Notes under the pieces: generated by a model
Database searches by the model: none
Told to the model about the DNA's origin: nothing
Seen by the model: the letters and a program-made list of their open reading frames with translations, nothing else
DNA from: Strigops habroptila
Lineage: Eukaryota; Chordata; Aves; Psittaciformes; Psittacidae
DNA: 64,000 bases
NCBI RefSeq assembly: GCF_004027225.2
Contig: NC_044283.2
Span: forward strand, 13,844,992-13,908,991
Direction of reading: 5' to 3'
Shown here: one piece after another, positions 23,241-35,661 of the stretch
Layout: each line of letters opens with the position of its first letter
How positions within the stretch are numbered: the first letter of the stretch is position 1
Translations under genes and position numbers: made by a program

Positions 23241-23405
23241 GGCTATAATATCTTATATTTAACTGACGCAATAACAGTCACACTTCTGGGAACAAAAGCC
23301 CTTCTTCAGATCTGAATTACTTTGCCTCTGTATCTGATGAAGCAAAGTGCTTGTGCTTGGAAGCGTCTTTGTCATAGAGGCCAATAAAAGATACTACCAC
23401 CTGCT
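23241..23405. mobile_element. Inverted pair of Penelope-like-element end relics with hammerhead-like cores
   Basis: Two related arms point away from each other. The + arm (about 23330-23405) carries CTGATGA at 23334-23340, a foldable stem (AGCAAAG at 23341-23347 with CTTGTGCT at 23350-23357), then GGAAGC, and ends CCAATAAAAGATACTACCAC. The - arm (about 23312 down to 23241) reads CTGAAGA, AGGGCTTTTGTTCCC, AGAAG and later AAATATAAGATATTAT. CUGAUGA, stem II and GAAA is the hammerhead ribozyme core, known in the terminal repeats of Penelope-like retroelements; the ending AATAAAAGATATTAC is one I associate with amniote copies. Both cores here are mutated, so activity is unlikely. The class assignment is an inference. 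Confidence 0.5.
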
Positions 23406-24040
23406 ATAAAATAGTGCTTCCCTTGCAGCCTTGATGAGCAGTGATTCCTCTACCATTTTAACTAATTTTAGGTATTTCTGAAGATTGTGTTAAGATCCAA
23501 CTCAGTCCTAGAATTTTATTACAGTTTCACTTTCAAATCCGCAGATGTCAAACACTGCTTGAAAAATTGGTTGCTATGATCAGCTTTTGATTTACTGTCT
23601 TTCTGTTTCATCTAATTCCTCCTTATTTCTCATGTTGCATGGCAAAGAGAACAAAACCTCCCAGTCTAGTTTGTTTGTAAGCACATATACTTTTAAGGTA
23701 AAAGGTTCCAAAATTTTCAGTTACATTTTTCAGAGGACTTGCTTATGACCCTTATAGTTCTTGTGCAAAACATCTGCCCTAATACAGCTCAGCCTCCTTA
23801 GTTTAGGTTAAGCACCCTGTAACCACTGTAGGCCTGATTCAAAGATGAATTCTGGTGCTTTTACACCATCTTATTTTGTTGTCTTCATAAGAGCATGGGT
23901 TTATTTTGCAATAGATTGATAGGAATCATTGGTACTATTTGATAACAAAGCAGCTGGAAGAAAAACAAAGCCAAAAAAAAAATCAAAGCAGGGAGTGTGG
24001 TTCAGATGAAGAGTTTGACTCACCAATGTAACTCAAAGAA

Positions 24041-24399
24041 GAGACCCCATAGCAGCCGTCCAATATCTGAAGGGGGCCTACAAGGCTGCTGGAGAGGGAC
24101 TCTTCATCAGGGACCGTAGTGATAGGACAAGGGATAATGGGTTTAAACTGAAACAGGGGAAGTTCAGGTTAGATATAAGGAAGAAGTTCTTCACTGTGAG
24201 GGTGATGAGGCACTGGAACAGATTGCCCAAAGAAGTGATAAATGCGCCATCCCTGGTAGTGTTCAAGGCCAGGTTGGACAGAGCCTTGGGTGATATGGTC
24301 TAATGTGATGCATCCCTGCCTGAGGCAGGGGGTTAGAACTAGATGACCTTAAGGTCTTTTCCAACCCAAACCATTCTATGATTCTATGATTCTATGATT
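24041..24399 (+). mobile_element. CR1 LINE, 3' end fragment with intact tail
   Basis: Landmarks in order are AATATCTGAAGGGGGCCTAC, AGTGATAGGACAAGGG, TTAGATATAAGGAAGAAGTT, AGTGTTCAAGGCCAGGTTGG and TAGAACTAGATGACCTTAAG, ending with three ATTCTATG-type units. The well-kept tail makes this one of the less decayed transposon copies in the window. + orientation, 5'-truncated. Confidence 0.95.
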
Positions 24400-25680
24400 T
24401 GGCAGATAATTGTCCTTTCTTCCATGTATTTTCAATCTTATGGACAAGTTTTGAGAGTAACTATCTTACCCTATGCAGGTCTGGGAAAATATTGAAGTTA
24501 TATTTTTAGACTATATATCTAAGAAGTGGCAGGCCTGATAAAAGAAAATGACTCAAGTTTTATTTAATATTCCCATACATCGTTAACCATTTGAGTCAGC
24601 GCTGTGCAGATAACATGGCATTAAAAAAATTTTCTTCAGTCAGTGTTCTTTCCTTGCCTGGAGGATTAGAGCTGCTTTCATATGCAGAGCTTAGTAGGGA
24701 AAAAAAAAGTATTAGGCTGAGGAAGCAAATCCTGTCATTTTTTTTAAATGACAGAACATGTTGTAGACAGTGTTGTATGGGAGCCCCAGTCCTGCCTTTG
24801 TAGGTGTGTGAGTGGCAGTAACAGCAGAAGCCATATGGGTATGGCAGGAGTGAAGAAGCAGGGCTGCATGCAAAGGCCAACTGTTGTTTCCCTTCCCAGA
24901 ATAAAATATGGAAACCTATTTATTTCAGTGTTAAAATTTAGAGGTAGATATAACAGCAGAAGAGTAACTGCAGCATCCTGCACTAATAGCAGTAACTGAG
25001 TAGTTTTGTAACTGAGTGGGTTTGTCATTTTTATATCCTTCTTAGGACAAATCTGATTTTAAAGCTGATGACCTATAACGAAAGATTTGTCATGCATTGA
25101 CAGATTTTGAGGTGCATCTGACAGCCAAGATCTGATGAGTCTAGAAATTCACTAAGTTTGATTCTCTCCCTTCTCAACCTAAAAGATAGTAACTCAGGCT
25201 CCAAACAAGAAATTGAAATGTGTGGATTCGAGTCAAAATATTTCACTCGGATGCATTTAAAGTAATTTGTATTTTTCAACTGATTGCCAAATTGTTAGCA
25301 AGTTCTGACAGCAATATTTTATTTCCTCTAGCTCTTTTCCTCCCCCACAAAAAAAAACTAAGTTAAAGACTAGGCTGCTAGGTACAATGTAAGAGAATTA
25401 TCATTACATTCTCTGTAGAAAGCGAACAAACCCACATCCACTATAGAACTCTGCAAATTGTGCTACATAAACAATTCTGACATCAAATTAGTATTGTTTT
25501 CATAAGATTTTCAGTGGCCAGCTCATCCAAATGCATTAAATCTGTCTTTGAAGATGCAGAGACAATTCTGATAACTATAAAAAAAGATATGATCAGCTTC
25601 TGGCTCTGAATTCTGTGTTCTTAATGTAGCGATTTAAAGCCTGAGCTGAACATCTCATCTGAAAATCAGCTCATCTCTAT
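24400..25680. other. Intergenic DNA, no gene seen
   Basis: Nothing recognisable. Open frames on both strands overlap around 24.6-25.0 kb without protein-like composition. Confidence 0.45.
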
Positions 25681-26035
25681 TGGGTCTGGCTGGGATGGTG
25701 TTAATTTTCTCCATAGCACCCCTTATGTTCCCCTGTTTTAGGTTTGTGACCAGAACAATGACATATAATGACATTACATGCCATATAATGTCATGTTCAG
25801 CAAAAAAGCAGACAGGAGCGAGGCTGGGCAGGTTAGTCATCTTTTGGTCAGGAACTGGCTGGACATCTGTCTACACGAAGGAGGTGGTGAATGATTGTCT
25901 TTGCATCACTTGTTTTGGTTTTTTTTTCTTCCATCATTGAATTATTAAACTATTTTTTATCTTGACCCACAAGTGTTCTCACTGTTGCTTTTCCTTTTCT
26001 TTTCCCCGTCCCGCTGGAGGACAGTTCTGCTTCCA
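25681..26035 (+). mobile_element. Degraded, internally deleted ERV-L-type LTR
   Basis: Starts with GGTCTGGCTGGGATGGTGTT and AATTTTCTCCATAG, matching the 5' end of the same LTR superfamily as the copy at 1.1 kb. It ends with ATTATTAAACTATTTTTTAT, CTTGACCCACAAGTGTTCTC and CTTTTCCCCGTCCCGCTGG, matching the 3' end of a related subfamily. The middle is short and diverged and includes a CATATAATG duplication near 25760-25800. No internal viral genes are present. A solo or deleted LTR is inferred. Confidence 0.6.
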
Positions 26036-26465
26036 GCTTCTAGATCTATGTCTGACCTGTCAGTGTAAAATCATCCTAGTGCTTCACTCACATCAGCATA
26101 AGGTCACCAAAAGCAACACCATGCTCATGGACCTTGTTATTTCACTGTGCTGGCTAGCGTAACCTTTTACTGTGGATGCTTTTAAATACAAGAGGGGAAT
26201 TACCCTAGCAGAGGAAAATATGAAATTCTTGCTTTTAAAACAGAAAAAGTTACAAGAAAAGCAATAGTAATAGAAAGCAATTACAGCATATCTTTGCTGA
26301 CAGACAGAGTCTGTTACAAATCAAGGGAGAGAGCTGAAAAACTCCATTAGGGCTGGATTGGAGGTGCAATTGCAGCTGGGTGAGACAGTCCCAAGCCCAG
26401 GGAGCTCTGTGATATTGGGTGGGGCTTGCATGACCCACCACCCCAACCCCCAGGCGCAGGCAGCT

Positions 26466-26491
26466 GGGGTGGGGGCAGGCAGGGCACAGGG
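26466..26491 (+). other. G-quadruplex motif
   Basis: G-runs of 4, 5, 3 and 3 with loops of 1, 6 and 4 bases satisfy the canonical pattern. It lies in an isolated G/C-rich patch (about 26395-26491) away from any gene. Confidence 0.6.
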
Positions 26492-27413
26492 TCTCTACCA
26501 TGAGCTTCTGAGACTTGTTCCCTCTAGTTATTTATGGGCAATAATGGCCTCCACCACTTTCCTGCTTATACCACAGTGTATGAAATGTTAGCCCAGTGGC
26601 CTGCCAGACCTGCCTTAAAAAGAGGAAACAGGAAAAGAGAAGGGGAAGAGCTGATGGCTGTCTGGTGCCTTCTGTAGGTGGAAACAGAAAGGTGAAGGTA
26701 GACTGAAGCAGACCGACTTGAAGAATTTGATGTTTGCATGTATGATCTGATGAAATGCAATTTTTTGAATATGCCCCAAATTCCTGGGTGATTACGATGC
26801 AGACATTTATCTGAGTATTACCTTCAATCATGCATTCAGAGATAGTTATGCCAGTGGAATTATCGTTACTGTTATAAAAAGAAATCTTTTCTCTTTTTCT
26901 TCAAGAAACTTGACTCACCACTCCGTTAAGCTACATTTGTTCTTATTTAGAAGCCATTTTTAAAATATCCATTTTCAATTCAAGCTAAAACCTCTTTTCA
27001 CAATTTTCTATCCAATTCAGCTAAAAATGACACAAGATGATAAAAGCATACAAATTTCCAGGTAATGTTTATCTTTCTATTTTTACTAATCCCCTGATGA
27101 TGCCAGTGTTGCTCCCCTGCCTGTTGGTCACTCTGTAGCCATTACTGTGGATGATTTACAAAGGCATAGAGGAAGTAAAATACATGAATTTTAGTGCAGT
27201 AACAGGGGCATAATGACCTGGTGTGAGCAGAGTTCGGCATCCTATGCAATCACTCAGCTTCACAGTGAAGTGCAAACAGAGGGTAGCCTACATACCCTTT
27301 ATGTATGTCTGGCAAATGCCACCCCAGTTCTCAACAAAGCACTGAGAAGCAGCAGCCAGGATTGAAAAACTCATTAATTTTTCACTCATGTCAACTTTTT
27401 CAGGATTTTACAG

Positions 27414-27430
27414 AAAAAAAAAAAAAAAAA
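27414..27430 (+). repeat. Poly(A) run
   Basis: Uninterrupted run of 17 A with no recognisable retroelement upstream. Confidence 0.85.
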
Positions 27431-30400
27431 TGGCCATGTTCTATGTCAGGAACTTCTAAAAATTGAAGTGATTGAAGGATGTTGCCCTAAATTTGAGGTT
27501 TGTGAACACTCCTGAACATTGGTCATTTTACAGGGAAGCCATCACACTGACCTTGGTCCTGTCACTGCAGGCACAGCTGCTGTTTGGGACAGCAAAGGAC
27601 TCTCTGTGGCTTGAGGGATCAGTATGATTCTTCTTCCCTAATGTATCTTCAATGTAAATTAATGATGTACCCACTGACAGCGAGGACTGGAGGAGTAGTG
27701 TTGGAGGCAGGAGGGAGGAGTGGGAGAGGAGCAGAGTGTGGCCCTCAGCTGAAGGACTTGCCACTGGATTGGTGTTGAGAGGGGGCTCACTTACAGGCAA
27801 AGAAGAGTACGGAGGAAGAAAGAGGGTATCTGGGGAGGTGGTTTATGCACTGGAGGTAAGAAACTAAGGAAGAAACTAATCAGGTGAGAAATTGAAAGTT
27901 AGTATTATTTTCCTTTGAAGAGAATAAAAGTAAACTCTCCTTCTGTGCAATTAGCAAGGAAATATGTTGACAGTTATCACAGCTATGTTGGAAAGAGAGG
28001 TGAAGTAGGAAGCTACAAAGACTAGCGATTAAATTTGATTTCTTTTTTCCCCCCCCCGGCTCCCCCTAGACTAGGAGATGATTTCTCTGTCTCATGATTG
28101 TCAGGTTTGAGTCATGATCTGAACTGCAGAGCTGGCAACACAGCAATTCCTAGTTAGGGCTAGAAAGACAGACAATTTTTCGTTTAATTTGAAGATGTAA
28201 AGATCACAAAGACACCTGGGGCATGTCTGCAGAAGCCTAAGCAATGTTGTAGAAAAGCTTAGCTGATCTTCTAAATTTGTTCTAGGAAGCTGAAGTTTGA
28301 ACATCCCATTCAAGACAAAAATAAAGCAATAAATCCAGGTCTGCTGCTTGCTGTGCTTTAACCAGGTTACTGTATGTCAGGTGGGCAACAGAGAAAGGAA
28401 CGAGTTCAAAAGAGCTCTTTGACATTTTCCCAGCAGGTCTCTGGACCCCAAGGTTTGAAGGCTTATCCACCCATTTTACAGTCCTGAGTTGAGGTCCAAG
28501 CTCTGCTCCAAGACCTGGTGTTCGACACCAACTCTAGACAGCTCTGCCCAGTGTGCTGAGGGCTTTTTTTGGGTAACCCTTTTGAGGAGTCCTTGCACAA
28601 TATGGAAGCTGGACACTTTCCTTTGTACTTCAGCCCGGAGGCCAGGCTGTGTCCCCTTACCTGTGGGCTCTGAGGTCCTTCAGTGGCCTGTAGATTGCAG
28701 CAGCTCAGGTGTGGCTCTCCTGCACGGGTACTCACTTCTGGCTGGTGTGGATATTTTATACTCAGTGCTGGCCATTAGGACAAGCTTTGTATAATGCAAA
28801 TGTTTTGAGCTGTGTTTGGGAGTTTTGATGCTTAGAATGAAGCAAACCATGGCTGAGAGGTGTGGGATATGCTGCTGAGTTGTAGTCCTGCATTGCTTGG
28901 AAAGGACATAGTGGGTGCAAGGAACCTCTGACATTTATGTTCTCAAGTGCCCACAGTCAAATCTCCCATGTTCTGTTGCAGGCTAGGACAGGAACATGCT
29001 AGTGTCTCTGCAGTGCACAATGCTCTACCAAGGCTGGGAAAACACTGGTCCATGGATTACCTTACCAGCTCCATAACAGGCAGTCAGCTGGAAACATGGA
29101 CCCTATAGACTCAGGGACGTTAATAGGTCTCGTTTTTCCACCCTGTTTTGCAAAATATCTCTTAGCTGTGTACAACTGCATGAATTCCCAGCTTGGGACT
29201 GTAGTAGAAGCTAAAAGGAAAGCTCACTAGATTCTATTTGTGCGTTTTACTGATGTTCCCTATATCACAGAGGTTTGATGGTATTTGGGAAAAAATATAT
29301 CTGTGTATCTAGTTGTCATCATGCCATTCATTCATTTGCTCTGGAGCTTTTCTCATTCATGCAAAACTTTCATTAACTTTAATGCAGCTCTCTGCAGGTT
29401 CTCTGGCCATAGTCTCTTATTCACCCTGCAAGGGAAGTCTCTCAGCTTGACTTTGCTAGCCTGGGCAGCCATCCTTAACCTGCAGTGAGCCTCTGTGAGA
29501 GGGTTCCTCTGATGTAAAATACAATTATAATACACTAGTTGAAAAGGTCTCCACCTCATCAGTGTGAAGGATGAGCTACTGCAATAGCAGAGCATTACTA
29601 ATGACCTTTGGGGAAGATATTATTTTTTTGAAGCTACTCACTTTAAAAGACACAATGGTTCTTTAAAGCTGCTGATATATTTGGAAAGTTAGTAAGGGTC
29701 CCATTGGAAGATAGATTAAGAATTGAAGGTGAAAATGCCCAGAGAGCAAGTAAGCTATATTTATGATGTAATTCTAGTTGCAGCTTTTTGCCTGCATGCT
29801 GTTAGCTTCTTTTAAGATATGACAGATAACTCCCTAAATTCTTCCACATCTTGTTCTTTTGAGCTTCTTGTGGTACAAAAAGTGCATACCTGCTGTATGC
29901 AGCTAAGCTTAATGCTGCTGTGTGTCACTGCTGCTCTAAAGCTGTGGTTCTTCTGCCAAAAATGATGTGGCTGCTTTTCTTACTACACCCCAGCAGTAAT
30001 GGAACCCCTCCCCAACAGTGCAAACTGGATGACCTTTCTAGAGAAGACATTTTTTCTTTACCAAGGTCTTGAAATCAAACTGGCAAATGTTCTGAGAACT
30101 GTGATGAGACTGTGTCATTGCTTTCAATAATATCTGAATTTAATAATTTGATTAAGGGCTTGAGCATATACTGAATCTTACAAGCTGTAGAAAACTTTAT
30201 TGTCAGCAGACAGTATTTTTAGCTGGTGACAGGTTAATCAGCAATCCATTTTCTCTGATCACCTTCTTTGGGGGTTTAACTGGTACCTCTATGTTGCTCT
30301 CGGCCAGGTGGGTTCCCATCTGAGATGAATCATCTCCTTTTGCTTTCAGGCTTTTGATTTGTGCCCCATTGGAGATTCTCTGGAGAATAGCAACAGCTTT

Positions 30401-33400
30401 ATTCCTAAGGAGCAGCCTGAATTATGTACTTGTGAAATCCCCAGGGAACTTCTTTAATAATATTATAGTTGCTGTAGAGTTTCGTGTTTCCAGGTACAGG
30501 TCCTCCAAGAGTCTTCCAGGTTCCTCCCGGGGCTTTGCACCCTTTTTTAGAATTATATCCACCCCTCTCCTTTTCCAGTTAAGAACAAAATACTCATCAG
30601 GCTTTTTAGATTTATGTCAGAATGTTTTCTCTCCTTTTCTGTGAAGGCAAATGCCTTGTCAGTGCTCTCTGTATTGCTCTTCATACATATCTCACTGGCC
30701 CGACCTGTGCTTTGCAGCTCTCGAGCTATCAGAGCTGTAGTTCAGAGTCTGCTGAAGAGCTCTTTCCACCCATGCTCATCAAATTGAAAGTAATTTTTGG
30801 AGTCCTGAACTTAGGATCTTTGGCATTTTCTTTCTCTATTAGTTTTTTGCTAGTTTAAAATGAGTCATGTGCTGCTGGTTGATGATCACAAAGATTTAAG
30901 ACAGCCGTTTTCTTTTAGGGAGCTGGACCACAGTATGAAAACCACGGTGAACCAAAAGGTGGCTCTCCTCAGCCTATAAGTGCAGCATTGCGCTTGGACA
31001 AATGGCTTTGCCCTGTGGCTGGTCACTGAGGCATTGGCTGTTATTTTGGAAGATACATGGAAGTGTCTAAGAAAAGTAGTTTTATTGTCAGTGGTCTTTG
31101 TCTCATACAGGAATCTGTGTAGCCAGTGGAAAGCTTTTAGGGGCCAGCAGATGGGAAAACATTGACAAGTGTGATCCTGGAAACTTCTTTTTTTCCCCGT
31201 TTCCCTACTCTCTATTTGAAAAAACTGTAACCAGAAAGTTTTACTGAGAGATAGTAATGCCACATACAAGCATTGTCTCCAAAAGTGGGGAAATTGGACC
31301 TATTACCAAGATGCATGAACTCATCACAGTGCTCTGCAGTAAGAAATGACAGAGAATGAGAAGCTGATCTTCAGAAGCAGTTGTTGGCTTGTCCCAACTC
31401 CCAGACTCTGCCTGGGAAGTTTCTGGGAGGCTGCCAGTTGGCATGGGACAAAACTGAGCCAGGCACCTCTACAGTGATTTAGCGCTATAGGCAACTGTAA
31501 GGTTAGAGTGCCCAGGCATGTTGCATTTTGATTTACAGGCTCAGATTTAACCATCAGAGATCATAAGGAGTTATTATTATTTTTCAGATGATCTGGTCTC
31601 ACCAAGATGGGTGTCATTCCTCTGTGCACCTCTGTTGCCGCCTCTGGCCCCCTGACCCATGTGGGATTTGCAAGGAGAGCATCTTTGAAAGTGGCACATG
31701 GCTGTTTGCCCCAGGATGGGGGCTGTGCAGCCAAAGGTTTCCCCACTACGGACCAGAAATACAGGCAGCAGTGGCAAAGGGAGATGATCTAGTCACTCCT
31801 TGGTCCCACCAGAGGCTATGCTGTGAAGCTGTATGGAGGAATAGCCAGTTTGCTGTGATGAAGAGATTTCCACTGGAGACTAAGCAGCTGGTACGGACAT
31901 CACCTATTTGAATTTCAATTAAAGCACAAATTCTGGCACTGCAATAAGGGTGCAAATTAGAGAGTTAAACAGAACTTTTGTGCAGAGCTTCATGAATGTC
32001 AGGCTTTGGAGGAGAGCCTAATAAATAGTGACTTGTGTAAGAGCAAATTTAGTGGCTAAAAAGAGGGGCAAGGTGATGGTGTCCTCTAGAGTTTAACTAT
32101 AACCTGCTACTCTGCTGGAGTGAAAAGAGAGATATACAGTAAGGGAGACGTTTATTTCCTTTACTGGCACAACAGACTCATATCCTCTCTGGAGTGATCT
32201 GAAAGGTAGTTTCCAACACACCATAAATTGCTTTGGTTTATTATTTTGTAGTAGTCTTGGGCATAATTGCAGCATTTACCATCTTTTACAGTTTTTGTTT
32301 TGAAGCATGTGGGGAATGTACTAACATTGAATTTAATCGTAAAGGACAGGGCAGTGATTCCAGAAATGACTTGTGCCACATTATGTAGTAATAGTGGGTG
32401 CTCTGGGAGTTGAATTCAGACCTCTGTAGGTAAGAAATTGTGGAACTTAATGCACATTGATTACATGCTATAAAATGTCTTATGAAATGATAGAAAAATA
32501 TGTTTTTCTCTGGCAGCCATAATATTACAATTAAATCAGTTCCAGATACCTGGCTGTTACATCTGAAGTAGCTAGGAAATGGAGGGATGTCAGTTTATTC
32601 CAGGTGGTTCAGAGCCTGTGTGTACATTAATCCAATGCATACCTTAATTTTTAAAAAGGCTCTAGCTCTGAAATAGTTGAATGCTGGCTTTCCCGGAACA
32701 TGGGACCGCATTCAGGACTAGGGTCCCAGAGTTTAGTGTGGTGGTGTGTGGATATAAATAGGGGACAGGACTATTAAATAGGTTATTTACTCCCAGGAAT
32801 ACCAGTAGAACAAACAGCTTCTGCCACTCCTGTCCTTCCAGACAAACTATTTACAAATAGTTCACCTGATCTTCTGCAGCTGGAGCCCACGACACGTTCA
32901 ATGTCTGAAAGCACTTGCAAATAAAACCGTTTTGCAATGACTTCTGCAATAAGGTGCTATCTTTTCTTCTGGGTTTATAATCTTAAAATAGATTAAAGAT
33001 TTTTTTTCAACTTTAAGCAGATTATTAGAAAAAACTTACAAGTCATTTTCTGTGGAGATAGAAGAGGGTAGGAAAAGGGATTGTACAAAGGTTCATAGGG
33101 CCTGGTCCAACAAATTTCAACTCTATTAACTAGACATGTCCAGGTATTCTAACCCATCACATTCAAATATTTTTCTTATTTTATTCTTACTTATTCATTG
33201 GTGCTCACTGAAAATCACAGTGAGAAACAGAAAATGGATCTTGCTAGCTGAGAAAACAATACTAATTATTCTATTGCCAAATTATTTCAAAAGCACATTT
33301 AGATAAATGTCAGAAGTAGAAGGAGTGATTTTTTTTCTAAAAAGCACAAAACCTGTGCACTGAATAGTCTGATTATCTGTGCTTGCAATGGCAATAATTA

Positions 33401-35640
33401 CCATTACACTGTAGTGTCTGCTTTTGACAGAATCAACAGAGACTGATTATGATGAAGAATCAACAGAAAGATCCAGCAAGAAAAAAACTGGAGTCTAGGT
33501 GAAGTCTATACTTATTTGAAGAAAACAGCACTTGGAAACAATAATTTATATTTATACCATATTTTCTGACTGGAAGGATCTGCAAACATTGTGCAAATTA
33601 AGTCAAGTGATTTTCAAAACAGAAGACATGATATTTGTACATTACTAGCAGAAAAAAACATGTATGTAGATAGATTGTATGCTATGAATAGCAGTAATGC
33701 AGCATTTATGCAGCATCTCTAGCCATGAAACTAGTACAAATTAAAGTAAATTACAAAGGGGAAAACACAGTAAAGGCATTGCTTGCTTCATCATAGCCTT
33801 TCACGCTATTAGCTATGCTTGAAAATAAAGCTTTGGTTAGCTGCCTGTAGAGTAGCAATGCACTGAAGATACAGTATCTTGCTTCTGCGTGTAATATAAA
33901 ATAATACAGAAATATTTATGAAAGGCACTTCTGATAATCCTCACTACTGACAATTACAGCAAAAATCTTTTGCTATGCACTGTGCAGCTCTTGTGCCTCC
34001 AAATCCATGCCCTGGCCCTGCCTGGGGGTCTGCTGGAGCACCAGAGGGGAGACTGAAGCTGTGCATTCCCTTTCCCAACTCATCTTGCTGTGGCTGGGCT
34101 GGAGCTGTCAGGTCATGAGCGAAGCTCCTACTTGGATTGGGATGGTGCAAGAGCTCCTATATGGTCTGTTCAAGTATGGGAATGGCCGTAGCTCATGTGA
34201 GATCTAATGAGCAATAATCATTTGGTCTGTGTACGTTTGATCTTTTGACACCAATATGATTTCAATACAAATCCCCAAAAAGGGGTTCTACCTCTTCAGT
34301 TATGTGGTTGCCTACACTTCTTACACAATAAATATCATATTGCAAGGCAGTTTGAGACAAAAAAGGCTCACTTTCACCTTGTGGGGCTCACTTTCTTGAC
34401 TGTCCAATAGTCAAGAGAGGGAAGGACTCCCTAAGACGCAGTTTGGGTAGCAAGCAGTAGGCAGGCAGCTCCAGGCCTAAGGGCAGCCTTTATGGAGGTC
34501 TCTCAGTACCTTGGCAAGCCTGTAGGTCTTTTCCTCATATGAACATCTTTTATCATCAGGAGAGTTTCAATCTTTCACATCTCATTTTAGCATGAAATTT
34601 ACATTTCTTCTGGGGAGGACCAGGATTTTATCACCATTATAGTGACATAAACCCAGGGCCAATATATGCAAACTTACACAGACACATAGCAGTCAGAGTC
34701 TCACCAGAATTTAGAAAATTATTTTTACTTTAGAAAAATGCTATTTTTTCAGCTTGTTAATCTAAAATTTACTTACGTGACCGTGGAAACAAAACCTTGC
34801 ATCCAGCCTGGTTACAGCTGGGGCAATACTTTTGGAGTGGAGCAGTGTAAGACTATCATTCTCTTATCACCATGGTATCCAGGTATTACTTATTTTTCTT
34901 AATCTTCCTTCAAACTGCACACATTTCTCAGCTACGCAGCCTGATATTCCTGGCAAAAAGTAATTAAAAATATGGCTTCTGCAACCCTGGTATCTCTGAC
35001 AAAATAAGCAATGTCAAGATGGGAAAAGAATAATTTAGGTAATTCATAGGTTCATTTCTCCTCCTGTCTGTCATATTTTTCTATTTAAAATTAACTTGTG
35101 TAACCTGTAAAACAGGTGGGTGATCATTAGATTACTGAGCAACTGGACAGGAATATGACTGAAGCAGATTTGATCTCTACATGAACCTTGTTGCAGAAAG
35201 CTGACGCTTGAGTTTACATCCTGAAAGACTAGCTCAAAGCATAAAACGTATTAAAATTATTTTGAATTATTAGAAAGAGACAGGTTTCAAAACCTCTCTG
35301 TTTGCAGCACTGGGGTCAGTGTTTTTCCCAGTGCTCAGGTGCTGACAGAGAATGGGAGCTAAGTTTTAACTGCCCAGGAGTGGGGCATGAGCCATGAAGT
35401 GTGGATTGGCCACAGCTGCACTACAAAATGCCTTTTATTGTAGTAATAATGAAAAGAAATGACAGCATAATAAAGAGAGACCTTTCCATTCCCAGGTTCA
35501 CTGGTACTGAAGTGAGTTCTGGCTCTGAATGTCATTAAAAATTGACCATTGTAATAAAATACCTCCATCAGCAGTTTCTAGCACCTCAGAGCAGATTATG
35601 GTGGGATTCACTACCTGGCAAAAAGTGGGTAGGGTATGTC

Positions 35641-35661
35641 CTGGTGACATACTGGTGACAT
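35641..35661 (+). repeat. Short direct repeat
   Basis: CTGGTGACAT occurs twice with one base between, followed by a partial third copy (CTGGGTG). Small tandem duplication of 11 bases. Confidence 0.75.

Noticed and set aside
31588-31955. Overlapping open frames on both strands at 31.6-31.95 kb
   Set aside because: No recognisable domain, frames overlap antisense, no splice or poly(A) context. The GC content of the patch explains the lack of stops.
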